Below are positions 25,428-33,314 of a stretch of 64,000 nucleotides of DNA, piece by piece. Below the pieces are notes generated by a model. The model saw only the letters and a list, made by a program, of their open reading frames with translations, searched no databases and was not told the origin of the DNA. Within the stretch, counting starts at the first letter, position 1, and each line of letters opens with the position of its first letter. Source of the DNA: CAZUZS01 sp964624795 (GTDB lineage Bacteria > Calditrichota > Calditrichia > RBG-13-44-9); assembly GCA_964624795.1 (NCBI GenBank), contig CAZUZS010000003.1:62001-126000 (forward strand). The letters are read 5' to 3'. The position numbers and the translations under genes were made by a program.

Positions 25428-27080
25428 TTACCTGTCTTCATCTTGCATCAACCATACCTTAATCAACCGGGCAGCTTCCTCGGGATTTTCCTTTACATAC
25501 GAATTCAACTTCTCACTCATGGGATTGGAAGACTTCAAATTTCTAAAGAAATTCTCCGCCATTATGACCTCGTTTTCGTCCAATTCATTTTGGTATGCCG
25601 AATCCCTGTTCGCTACATTAGCCAGGCTTCCGGGCGGAGGAGCAAGCCGGAGCTCAGCTCCGCTGCTGCCCAACATTCTCAATTGTGTTTGAATTTCGGC
25701 ATTCCGTTTCTTTACTTGTGCAAAAAGAGATCGCACGATGAGTATAGAGCCAATAATGGCCAGCAGCAGAAACAGTTTCTCAATTATGTTGTGCCACCGA
25801 TCCCAAAAATTTATCTCTTCCTCTTCAAACACAGTATCGTTCTGGTCCGGTGTGGAAAAGTCGACATTCACCACGGAGACCTGGTCGTTGCGCTCTGCCT
25901 GAAAACCCACCGCCGTGCGAACCAACTCGGTAAGCAGATTCATTTCTTCTTCTGTGCGTGGAATGTAATTTGTCTGTTTCTTGCCATCCTTTTCGTTAAC
26001 TACTTGCTTCTTATTATTTACCAGCACAGCTACGGAAAGGCGCTCAATATTTCCGACGCCCTCCACAACTCGCTGAACCGTTTTATTGACTTCGTAGTTT
26101 GTGACGGTGCTGTTGTGCGTTGAGGCCGGATTTTTTGCACCCGGGTTTGAGTTACCGTCTGCTGCCAGCGGCGTTTTTTCCTCCTGGATTTCTTCGCTGC
26201 GCACAGCCGTGTTATCCGGGTCGTACTGCTCGATGTTTTTTTCTACCTGGTCAAAATTCAGGTCGGCAGTAACCCGCACCACCGCGTTTCCAGATCCCAG
26301 AACCTGATCCAACATACTTTGTGCCTTCTGCGCCAGGTAGCCTTCAATTTTTCGGTTGAATTCAAGCTGCGTGGTGCTTAGGGCGGCAAGATTGTCCGCA
26401 TCCTGGTTATCGGACAAAATGTGACCGCGGGAATCCAGGATGGTAATATTTTCCGGATCCAATCCTTCCACGCTGCTGGCGATCAGGTGCGCAATGCCCT
26501 GAACAATCCCTTTTGATGGAGTTGCGGATCCTTTTAGATTCAGAATAACAGATGCGGTCGGCAGATTTTGATCTTCCTTGAAAAGCGTTTCTTTTGGGAT
26601 CACTATATGAACGCGGGCGCCTTGGATGGCTTCGATCTGCTCAATTGTCCGGGATAACTCACCCTCCAGGGCACGGCGATAATTTAATTGCTGGAGGAAA
26701 TCGGTCATTCCCAGGTTAGTCTTATCAAAGATTTCATACCCCACACTGCTGCTCTCCGGCAAACCCTCCTGTGCGAAATTCAGCCGCAGTTCATATACTT
26801 TAGTAGAAGGCACCAGAATTGTGCCGCCGCCATTCTGCAATTGAAACGGCGTTTTGTTTTCTTTCAATTTTTCCAGAATTTTGCCGGCATCTTTTTGCGA
26901 CAGGTTTGAAAACAACACCTCATAACTGGGCCTGGAAGTCCAGGCGAACAAGACCAGGACAACAGCCAGGCCGACTGCCAAACTGCCGAACAAGATAGAT
27001 TTCTGCTTTAATGTCAGTCTTGAAAAGAAACTGTTAAATTGTTCTCTGAACTGGTTGTTCGTTGTTGCCATCTGGGACAT
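25428..27080 (-). CDS. fliF: Flagellar MS-ring protein FliF
   Basis: 550 aa. Transmembrane helix 1 (about 29-47), periplasmic ring-building motifs (YEVLFSNLSQKDAGKILEKL; GYEIFDKTNLGMTDFLQQ; ALEGELSRTIEQIEAIQGAR; HLIASSVEGLDPENITILD), a second helix (about 440-458), and a short cytoplasmic tail that binds FliG. FliF forms the inner-membrane ring on which the flagellum is built. Confidence 0.97.
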   Translation of the reverse strand: MSQMATTNNQFREQFNSFFSRLTLKQKSILFGSLAVGLAVVLVLFAWTSRPSYEVLFSNLSQKDAGKILEKLKENKTPFQLQNGGGTILVPSTKVYELRLNFAQEGLPESSSVGYEIFDKTNLGMTDFLQQLNYRRALEGELSRTIEQIEAIQGARVHIVIPKETLFKEDQNLPTASVILNLKGSATPSKGIVQGIAHLIASSVEGLDPENITILDSRGHILSDNQDADNLAALSTTQLEFNRKIEGYLAQKAQSMLDQVLGSGNAVVRVTADLNFDQVEKNIEQYDPDNTAVRSEEIQEEKTPLAADGNSNPGAKNPASTHNSTVTNYEVNKTVQRVVEGVGNIERLSVAVLVNNKKQVVNEKDGKKQTNYIPRTEEEMNLLTELVRTAVGFQAERNDQVSVVNVDFSTPDQNDTVFEEEEINFWDRWHNIIEKLFLLLAIIGSILIVRSLFAQVKKRNAEIQTQLRMLGSSGAELRLAPPPGSLANVANRDSAYQNELDENEVIMAENFFRNLKSSNPMSEKLNSYVKENPEEAARLIKVWLMQDEDR

Positions 27081-27097
27081 CCCTGTTAAAATTCCTT

Positions 27098-27119
27098 TTA
27101 TCCTGATAATTTGGGATAA
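27098..27119 (-). other. Weak inverted repeat in the fliE-fliF gap
   Basis: The 187-bp gap between fliE and fliF (27081-27267) contains TTATCC and GGATAA arms 10 nt apart at 27098-27119, close to the fliF ribosome site. Nothing else was recognised in this gap. It may affect fliF translation but could be chance. Confidence 0.25.
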
Positions 27120-27267
27120 CTTCTATCGACCAATAAGCTGCAGAACTCCAATATTCATCGCCGCTAAAATCTGCGAGTTCATCCGTCCTGGTGAACTGCT
27201 CTTTCTGCCATATTTTATTTTCATTTATCCCGTTGAGTCCAATCTCAGATCATTCCAAAAGCGGATC

Positions 27268-27672
27268 CTAAAGCTGCATTCGCATAATTTCCTGGTAAGA
27301 TTCCATCATCTTATTCCTGATTTCGAGCAACAGTTCAAGGCTAAGCCGCGCCTTTTCAGCCGCAATCGTTACCTGGTGCAAATCGGTGATATCTCCCTTG
27401 AGAAANNNNNNNNNNNNNNNNNNNNNNNNNNNNNNNNNNNNNNNNNNNNNNNNNNNNNNNNNNNNNNNNNNNNNNNNNNNNNNNNNNNNNNNNNNNNNNN
27501 NNNNNTTGTCCAGCGTTTTCTCCGGCTTGAAATTCTTCGGGACCTCTATTTTATTAGGAACATCCTGCGTCGTTGCGATTTTTCTGGGACTCGCAGCAGG
27601 CTCATTTTTCGGATCCGGCCGGTTAACCGCAATATTCCCATAAATTTTATTCGTGGAACCGTAAATCTTCAA
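27268..27672 (-). CDS. fliE: Flagellar rod-junction protein FliE, interrupted by N gap
   Basis: Starts at TTG 27672 with GGGGG six bases upstream; the sequence is broken by 100 Ns at 27406-27505. The C-terminal 45 residues (DLHQVTIAAEKARLSLELLL, then RNKMMESYQEIMRMQL) are the FliE signature; the N-terminal 55 residues are Pro/Lys-rich and variable. FliE links the MS ring to the rod. The frame agrees across the gap and about 30 missing residues are expected, so the gap size is plausible here. Confidence 0.9.
   Translation of the reverse strand: MKIYGSTNKIYGNIAVNRPDPKNEPAASPRKIATTQDVPNKIEVPKNFKPEKTLDXXXXXXXXXXXXXXXXXXXXXXXXXXXXXXXXXXFLKGDITDLHQVTIAAEKARLSLELLLEIRNKMMESYQEIMRMQL
27406..27505. 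other. Assembly gap (100 N)
   Basis: Exactly 100 N bases inside fliE. The round number marks it as a scaffolding placeholder, so its true length is unknown. Confidence 0.99.
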
Positions 27673-27685
27673 GGATTACCCCCTG

Positions 27686-28180
27686 TTAAATATCAAGGGC
27701 CGCTTTGGCCATTTTCTTTGCGGCATCCATCGCGGAGAGGTTTGCCTCATATCCCCGCGATGCATTTATCATGTCAACCATTTCCGAAACCATATCCACA
27801 TTGGGCATATACACGTAACCCTCTTCATCAGCATCCGGATGATCGGGATCATAAACCCTTTTTAATGCGGCCTTGTCCTCAACCGTTTTGGCTTCTACGG
27901 TAGCTTCAGTGCCGGGAGCAGATGTGGTGAAATTTGCCCCCTTGAGATGGCGGGGGTTGCTGGTAGAAAGCAGGTTGGCCTTTCTTTGCAGCACCGTCCG
28001 AAATCCCTCCGAATTTTTGGCGCGCATAACAGTTATTTTGCGGCGATAGGGCTGTCCATCTTCGGTGCGGGTGGTACCGGCGTTCGCAATATTGCTGGCG
28101 ATATTGTCCAATTTTCTACGCTGGGCACTCAGGCCGCTGGCACTGGTATTTAATGCACCGAACAATTTGTCGATTGGCAT
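27686..28180 (-). CDS. flgC: Flagellar proximal rod protein FlgC
   Basis: 164 aa. N-terminal LFGALNTSASGLSAQRRKLD and NIASNIANAGTTRTEDGQPY, then GYVYMPNVDMVSEMVDMI and C-terminal ASRGYEANLSAMDAAKKM, all FlgC signatures. It forms the proximal rod with FlgB and FlgF. AGGAG lies before the ATG. Confidence 0.95.
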   Translation of the reverse strand: MPIDKLFGALNTSASGLSAQRRKLDNIASNIANAGTTRTEDGQPYRRKITVMRAKNSEGFRTVLQRKANLLSTSNPRHLKGANFTTSAPGTEATVEAKTVEDKAALKRVYDPDHPDADEEGYVYMPNVDMVSEMVDMINASRGYEANLSAMDAAKKMAKAALDI

Positions 28181-28199
28181 TGTTCACTGCTCCTTGTGA

Positions 28200-28619
28200 T
28201 TATTGATCAAATCTGCCTTTTATGCTGGCTCTCAGGAAGGCGAAATTACGATTTATCAGGCGGCTTCCGAAAAGAAAGCGGATTTCATTCTTTACCTGAT
28301 CCACCATTTCCGTTTCGATGTTAACGTTGTTAACTCCACTTTCCAAATCGGCTGATGTATCTTCAACTACTTGCGGATCGACTTGTTGGACGCTGCCGCC
28401 ACCCAATTTTATATGATTTGGATTGGTCGTATTGCCCTGCAAATGAGACGACATCGCACTTTGCAGCCGCTCCTCAAACTTAACTTCTTTGCGACGGTAG
28501 CCTTCGGTTTGCACGTTCGCAATATTGTCCGCGGTTGTCTTCTGTCGTAAGGAATAGACATCCAAACCTTTGCTAAGGCGGGGTATAACGGTGTGCTTTA
28601 GAATATAATTCTTTATCAT
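28200..28619 (-). CDS. flgB: Flagellar proximal rod protein FlgB
   Basis: 139 aa. Recognised by the N-terminal GLDVYSLRQKTTADNIANVQ and GYRRKEVKFE, and the C-terminal VNNVNIETEMVDQVKNEIRF. First gene of the operon running to flgE; its ATG lies 30 bp downstream of a sigma-54-type promoter, with AGAGGG as the ribosome site. Confidence 0.93.
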   Translation of the reverse strand: MIKNYILKHTVIPRLSKGLDVYSLRQKTTADNIANVQTEGYRRKEVKFEERLQSAMSSHLQGNTTNPNHIKLGGGSVQQVDPQVVEDTSADLESGVNNVNIETEMVDQVKNEIRFLFGSRLINRNFAFLRASIKGRFDQ

Positions 28620-28648
28620 TCTGCCCTCTAAAATGTCATATCACATTT

Positions 28649-28664
28649 TGCAAGCATAATGCCA
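28649..28664 (-). promoter_or_regulatory. Sigma-54 promoter of flgB operon
   Basis: Minus strand TGGCAT-TATGC-TTGCA: GG and GC exactly 10 bases apart and the -12 TTGCA matches the RpoN consensus fully. Start expected near 28638, about 19 nt before the flgB ATG. Confidence 0.8.
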
Positions 28665-28788
28665 CGAAAGGAACCCTGGTACAATATCCAGGCGTAATTC
28701 ATTGAATTAGCGTAATTTACCCAATTCTCTTCCCGCATAATTCTTTTGCTGAGCACCGTCTGCTGTTGAAAAAGGATGCACATGATGC

Positions 28789-28855
28789 CCGAAATTTCGG
28801 CAGAGGTGAAAAATAAAATAGCAGTAACAAGAAGATCGCGAGCCCCTTTCGCGAT
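28789..28855. promoter_or_regulatory. Candidate enhancer palindromes for flgB promoter
   Basis: Two symmetric sites, CCGAAATTTCGG (28789-28800) and ATCGCG-N9-CGCGAT (28835-28855), are centred about 155 and 205 bp upstream of the predicted flgB start. That distance is usual for sigma-54 activator sites. No activator can be assigned from sequence alone. Confidence 0.35.
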
Positions 28856-29085
28856 AGCGGCTTGCTTTTCCAAAAGTCATACACAATTTGGACAAAAAAA
28901 TAAATTTCCTTAAATTGAGTAGTGGCAATGAGAAAAGGCGGAAAGAATCCATTCAGGGGTCTGGAATTTCCGGATGTGAATAAAAATATTTTTATTGGAA
29001 CGAAACCCCGGGAGAATCGATAAACATGAGGCAATAGTGGTTTGAAAGATATTCATCTATATCTGTTTAAGTTTGAATCCTTTAT

Positions 29086-32000
29086 ATGAAGAAAAACACC
29101 TGGGTTTTTTACTTTTTTATTGTCCTTTTCACTGCTCTGCTTTCCATAAACCTGGTTTGGCGTTTCACTCCTGCCAAGAAGGAGATCGGTGAATCTCTGG
29201 AGAAAAGGCTACGTCCCTACCTGGGAGATTCGTTTTCCATTAACGACTTCACACTTGGTTTCGGATACATCTCATTCTATAATATTACGGCTGGAAGCGG
29301 GGAGCACAATTATCAACTGCAATTAGATGAAATACAAATCGGTTACAGTATACATAAACTTTTCCTTCATAAGTTCGACTTTCTCCAAGTGATTGAATCA
29401 ATCACCTTCAAGAATCCCAAACTCATTTTATGGACCGGTGAAACCGGCAGCAGTTCGCAGATTCCACCGAACTCACTGGACGCGAGAGAGGTAATCGGCG
29501 GTTTCCGCAAGCTCGCGGAGATCGACCGTATTTTCATTCAGAATGGAGAAATCTACTGGGGAAAATCGCCTGAGAATATCACAAAATTCATCTCCGGTCT
29601 CAAGGGACTCATCATAGTAGAATCTGAGAAACATGCAATGCTCGACCTGAACGGCAAGTTATTCGATGCGTCATCTCCTGATCTGACTTTGTCCGGAAAG
29701 GTAAATCTTAACAATGAGGGCTGGGACATCAATGCGGAGTTTGACGACTGCCGGCTTTCCGAGGGATTGCCATTTTTCAATGGGCAAAGCTTTACCTTGC
29801 AAAACGCAGTTCTGGACGGCAAACTCAGCCTCCATTGCCCTTCCTTTTATGTGAGAGACATGGAAGCTAAAGGAGATCTTGCAGTCAAGAATATGTCGGG
29901 ATTGCTATTTGGACAGCAGCTAAAGACAGACGATTACACGATTCAATTCCGTGGACAGAAGATGGAGCTTCCGCCGGTTTCAGGTAATGTTGAAGACGGC
30001 CATTTTGTCCTTACCGGCAGTTTTGGCGAAATTTTTTCTCCGGGCTTGTATCTGAATATCGATTTCGACAATTATTCCGCCAAAAACATTGCGATTTCCG
30101 CCCCAATTCTGGAGCTGCTGAATAAAGGCAAGGTTCAGGGCCACCTGGATGTAAACGGACCAAAATCTAACCTGGTGGTCACAGGAAATATCTATTCATC
30201 CAAACTGAATTACACTTTCGTCCCATTTTACAGATCGAGCCTCGATTTTATCTTTGAGAAAAAAATCTGGACTTTCCGGAATATCAAAACCGATTTCATA
30301 AAAATGGAGCACCACGGAACCGGCGCAATTGATTTCAATACCAATACCATTTCGCTGGAACTGTTTAGCCAAAAACATATCGGCGATTCTGTTTTTCATA
30401 TTTTAGACAGGCTGAACAACAATGAGATGCAATATCATACCACCATGCAGGGCGATTTTCCCACACTAACCTTCACGGGCCTGGTGCAGGGTTGGTTTCG
30501 GCAGCCTGAAGATACCGTGTTGGCAGCGCAGGCATCCTTTAAGCTGGTTAAGGACAAGATATCCGTGCGAGGGATTGGAAGTTCTCCAAAAGGCATTGTA
30601 TTGCACGCGGAAGCTTCCGATTTGTGGAATGATCCGACATTTGACATCCTCGAGGTAAAAAATGTCCCTTTCGATTCCTTAAGCTCGCTGGAAACGGTAC
30701 GGGAAATTTCAAGAAAATTCAAAACCGATTTCTATTTTTCGGGGCCGGTCAATTACCCAAGCGCAAAAGCTAATTTTATAAATCGAAATTCAGGAGATAT
30801 CTTCTTTTCCCTTTCCGGAAGCGCCATAAATCTGATTCAGGGAGGATTGAAATTTAATGGGGGGTTTGCTTTTCAGACTTCACCCAACCTTATTCAAGGA
30901 AGAATTTCTCTACAAGACGCCGGTGATCATTTGCAGACCCGGCTTACAATTCCGCAAGTGGCACAGGGAGAAATTTCTATCGGTTACGGAAATTCTGCTC
31001 CTCTCACAGGTGAGATCAGGCTGGAAAAAATCTCACCATTTAAATATCTCGGTGATTTCCCTGCGCTTTATCACGCCATTAGCGAAGGTCAGATCTTCGG
31101 TGATATCAAGTTCTCGGGGACATCCGGCAACCCACTGGTGAATTTTGACATTGAGGGTGAAAATTTTATAATCAATCAGAACGGTTATTATTCCTCCAGA
31201 TTCAAGGGGCGATACACTCTCGCTGAATTTGCATTGGATGAAGGATGGGTTAGCTACAACAATCGCCCTATTTTCCAGACAACCCTAAAGCTGGACCTGG
31301 CAAATGATAATCTGTCGGCGCAATTTGCCGGAGACCAGATCGAAAGCAACTTTTTGGCGGCTACTATTTTCGATAATCCGAACCTGATCCAGGGCAATTT
31401 CCAATATCAAATCAAGATGGAGGGGCCTTTCCGCAGGCCGTTGATCTCCGGCGGAATCGATATGCACAATGGCATCTTTGAAGACCGCGTGTTTAAAAAC
31501 CTCACCATCAGTTTCGAGGATTCCATTCCGCCCACTTCCTCTATCTTTGACATCAAAACCCACGTGTTTAAGGTACTGAAGTTACTGTACGTGGATAAAA
31601 AAGATTACACCATTGAAGCGGACGGTCTTTTCCCGGCAGATCCCAAAGGAAACCTCGATATTCACATGAATGTTAAGGGGAATATTTTATCCGAATTGCC
31701 GGAAGTAATTCCGTTCTTCCAAAACCCCAACTGCCTGGGGGAACTTCTTCTTCATATCGGGGGCACATGGGACAATCCTCAAATGAACTCCGGACATTTG
31801 AGCATTTATACCGGATCAATGGATTTCGAATCTGTCATTCCGCCGCTTAAAGAGTTGAAAGCGGATATGGAGATGAACGAAGGGGACCAGTTCATTCACA
31901 TCAAGAACCTGGAGGGTAAATTAGGCGGACGGACTGTCAGTATCCACAATGTGCTAAATGTGAGCACGCAAAATGAAAATTTAAAGCCATGGTACTTCGA

Positions 32001-33240
32001 AGATTTGGGATTGAATTTTGGTATCCTGATCCTGGACACCGACCCGAAGGGTATCCCATTATCCATCCCGGGATTAATGAATCCCGGAGATATCGGGTAC
32101 GTTGCAGCCGATGGCAAGGAAAAGGGCGAGGAGTTTTACTTTGCTGGTCCACCAGATCTGCCTCACGCTCGTGGAAAAGTCACGCTCTACGACAGCCGGA
32201 TCACTTTCCCTTTCCTGGTTAGTCCCGAAGAAGCGGAAAGTATGGAGGACAACAAAGTTTATGAATTTCTTACTAACCTGGATTGGGACGTAATGGCAGT
32301 TTCCGGAGTAGGAAATCGTTATTTTGTTGATATTCCAGCGCTCATCGGACAGGTGTACATGGATCTGAACATTGATAATGTGTCCACCGGTTTGGAATTC
32401 ACCGGCCGCCTCGTCGACGAGAGTTTCCGCGTGGAAGGTGGTGTCGAATCCACCCGAGGCAGGGTGGAGTACCTTGATATGGATTTTCGAGTGGAGCGAT
32501 TTGGGGCGGTTTTCAACCGTTTTGAGCTCTACCCGGAAGTGTATGGCCGTGCCTACACCACTGTCCGGGATTCAACCAACTTCCCGAAAGATATTTACCT
32601 GGAATTATATACCATCGATCCCGAAACCAAGCAGGAAGTCTCGCGCGGGCGGTGGGAAGACTTTCGGTTCAAACTGGTTTCCAGCGACCCGACTATCGGT
32701 GAATCGCAGGAAAACGTGCTGGCTTATCTGGGATATTCAGTAGGTAATTTTTCCAACAAAGCCAGTAATGTGGGATTGACGCTCACCGAAAATCTCCTGG
32801 TCCGGCCGCTGGTCCGGCCCTTGGAGCGTAAGCTGGAACGCAGCCTGAAGCTGGACTATGTACGGCTGCAATCCAGCATTACAAGTAATCTTATAAATTT
32901 CGGTTTTCAAAACCGCTTCAAGTTTCTGCAGCAACCCAATTATTACCATCAAAATTTGAACAATAATTTTGATCCTGCGTTACTACTACTCCAAAGTTCC
33001 GAAATTACTTTAGGGAAGTATTTATTGAAGGATTTCTATTTAACATATTCAGGACAACTTGTGTCGGTGTACGACGAATCCAAGCTCGGGCTGAACCATC
33101 GCCTGGGACTGGAATACCGGCTACTTCGAAATCTTCTACTGGAAATTGAGTACGATAAGTTTCAATTCAATCCCGAGTATTACAGCAAAGATGCTCTCAA
33201 CGACTTCAAAATAAGACTACGGCACTCATTTAATTTTTAA
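29086..33240 (+). CDS. tamB: TamB/DUF490-family envelope transport protein
   Basis: 1384 aa. One N-terminal transmembrane anchor (about 8-25) followed by a very long beta-rich periplasmic body and a C-terminal TamB (DUF490) domain over about the last 400 residues (RVEGGVESTRGRVEYLDMDF, RGRWEDFRFKLVSSDP, AYLGYSVGNFSNKAS). TamB-type proteins bridge the periplasm and help move phospholipids and assemble outer-membrane proteins. It lies 74 bp upstream of bamA on the same strand; no TamA is present, so a BamA partnership is plausible (inference). No clear ribosome site precedes the ATG. Confidence 0.88.
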   Translation: MKKNTWVFYFFIVLFTALLSINLVWRFTPAKKEIGESLEKRLRPYLGDSFSINDFTLGFGYISFYNITAGSGEHNYQLQLDEIQIGYSIHKLFLHKFDFLQVIESITFKNPKLILWTGETGSSSQIPPNSLDAREVIGGFRKLAEIDRIFIQNGEIYWGKSPENITKFISGLKGLIIVESEKHAMLDLNGKLFDASSPDLTLSGKVNLNNEGWDINAEFDDCRLSEGLPFFNGQSFTLQNAVLDGKLSLHCPSFYVRDMEAKGDLAVKNMSGLLFGQQLKTDDYTIQFRGQKMELPPVSGNVEDGHFVLTGSFGEIFSPGLYLNIDFDNYSAKNIAISAPILELLNKGKVQGHLDVNGPKSNLVVTGNIYSSKLNYTFVPFYRSSLDFIFEKKIWTFRNIKTDFIKMEHHGTGAIDFNTNTISLELFSQKHIGDSVFHILDRLNNNEMQYHTTMQGDFPTLTFTGLVQGWFRQPEDTVLAAQASFKLVKDKISVRGIGSSPKGIVLHAEASDLWNDPTFDILEVKNVPFDSLSSLETVREISRKFKTDFYFSGPVNYPSAKANFINRNSGDIFFSLSGSAINLIQGGLKFNGGFAFQTSPNLIQGRISLQDAGDHLQTRLTIPQVAQGEISIGYGNSAPLTGEIRLEKISPFKYLGDFPALYHAISEGQIFGDIKFSGTSGNPLVNFDIEGENFIINQNGYYSSRFKGRYTLAEFALDEGWVSYNNRPIFQTTLKLDLANDNLSAQFAGDQIESNFLAATIFDNPNLIQGNFQYQIKMEGPFRRPLISGGIDMHNGIFEDRVFKNLTISFEDSIPPTSSIFDIKTHVFKVLKLLYVDKKDYTIEADGLFPADPKGNLDIHMNVKGNILSELPEVIPFFQNPNCLGELLLHIGGTWDNPQMNSGHLSIYTGSMDFESVIPPLKELKADMEMNEGDQFIHIKNLEGKLGGRTVSIHNVLNVSTQNENLKPWYFEDLGLNFGILILDTDPKGIPLSIPGLMNPGDIGYVAADGKEKGEEFYFAGPPDLPHARGKVTLYDSRITFPFLVSPEEAESMEDNKVYEFLTNLDWDVMAVSGVGNRYFVDIPALIGQVYMDLNIDNVSTGLEFTGRLVDESFRVEGGVESTRGRVEYLDMDFRVERFGAVFNRFELYPEVYGRAYTTVRDSTNFPKDIYLELYTIDPETKQEVSRGRWEDFRFKLVSSDPTIGESQENVLAYLGYSVGNFSNKASNVGLTLTENLLVRPLVRPLERKLERSLKLDYVRLQSSITSNLINFGFQNRFKFLQQPNYYHQNLNNNFDPALLLLQSSEITLGKYLLKDFYLTYSGQLVSVYDESKLGLNHRLGLEYRLLRNLLLEIEYDKFQFNPEYYSKDALNDFKIRLRHSFNF

Positions 33241-33314
33241 TTGCAACAATTTGTTTAAAAGCTTAATATTTATAGTTTAAATGTTCGAACAGAGAAGGGG
33301 TACCTAAAACAATT

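Larger units (their letters stand above)
28620..29085. other. Divergent flgB-tamB intergenic region
   Basis: 466 bp without a convincing gene; several overlapping minus-strand frames lack ribosome sites and family features. It contains the sigma-54 promoter of flgB (28649-28664), a perfect 12-bp palindrome CCGAAATTTCGG at 28789-28800, and an inverted repeat ATCGCG-N9-CGCGAT at 28835-28855. No clear promoter for tamB was recognised. Confidence 0.6.

Noticed and set aside
28628..28952. Overlapping minus-strand frames of about 80 aa upstream of flgB
   Set aside because: They cross the flgB promoter, have no ribosome site and show no family pattern.
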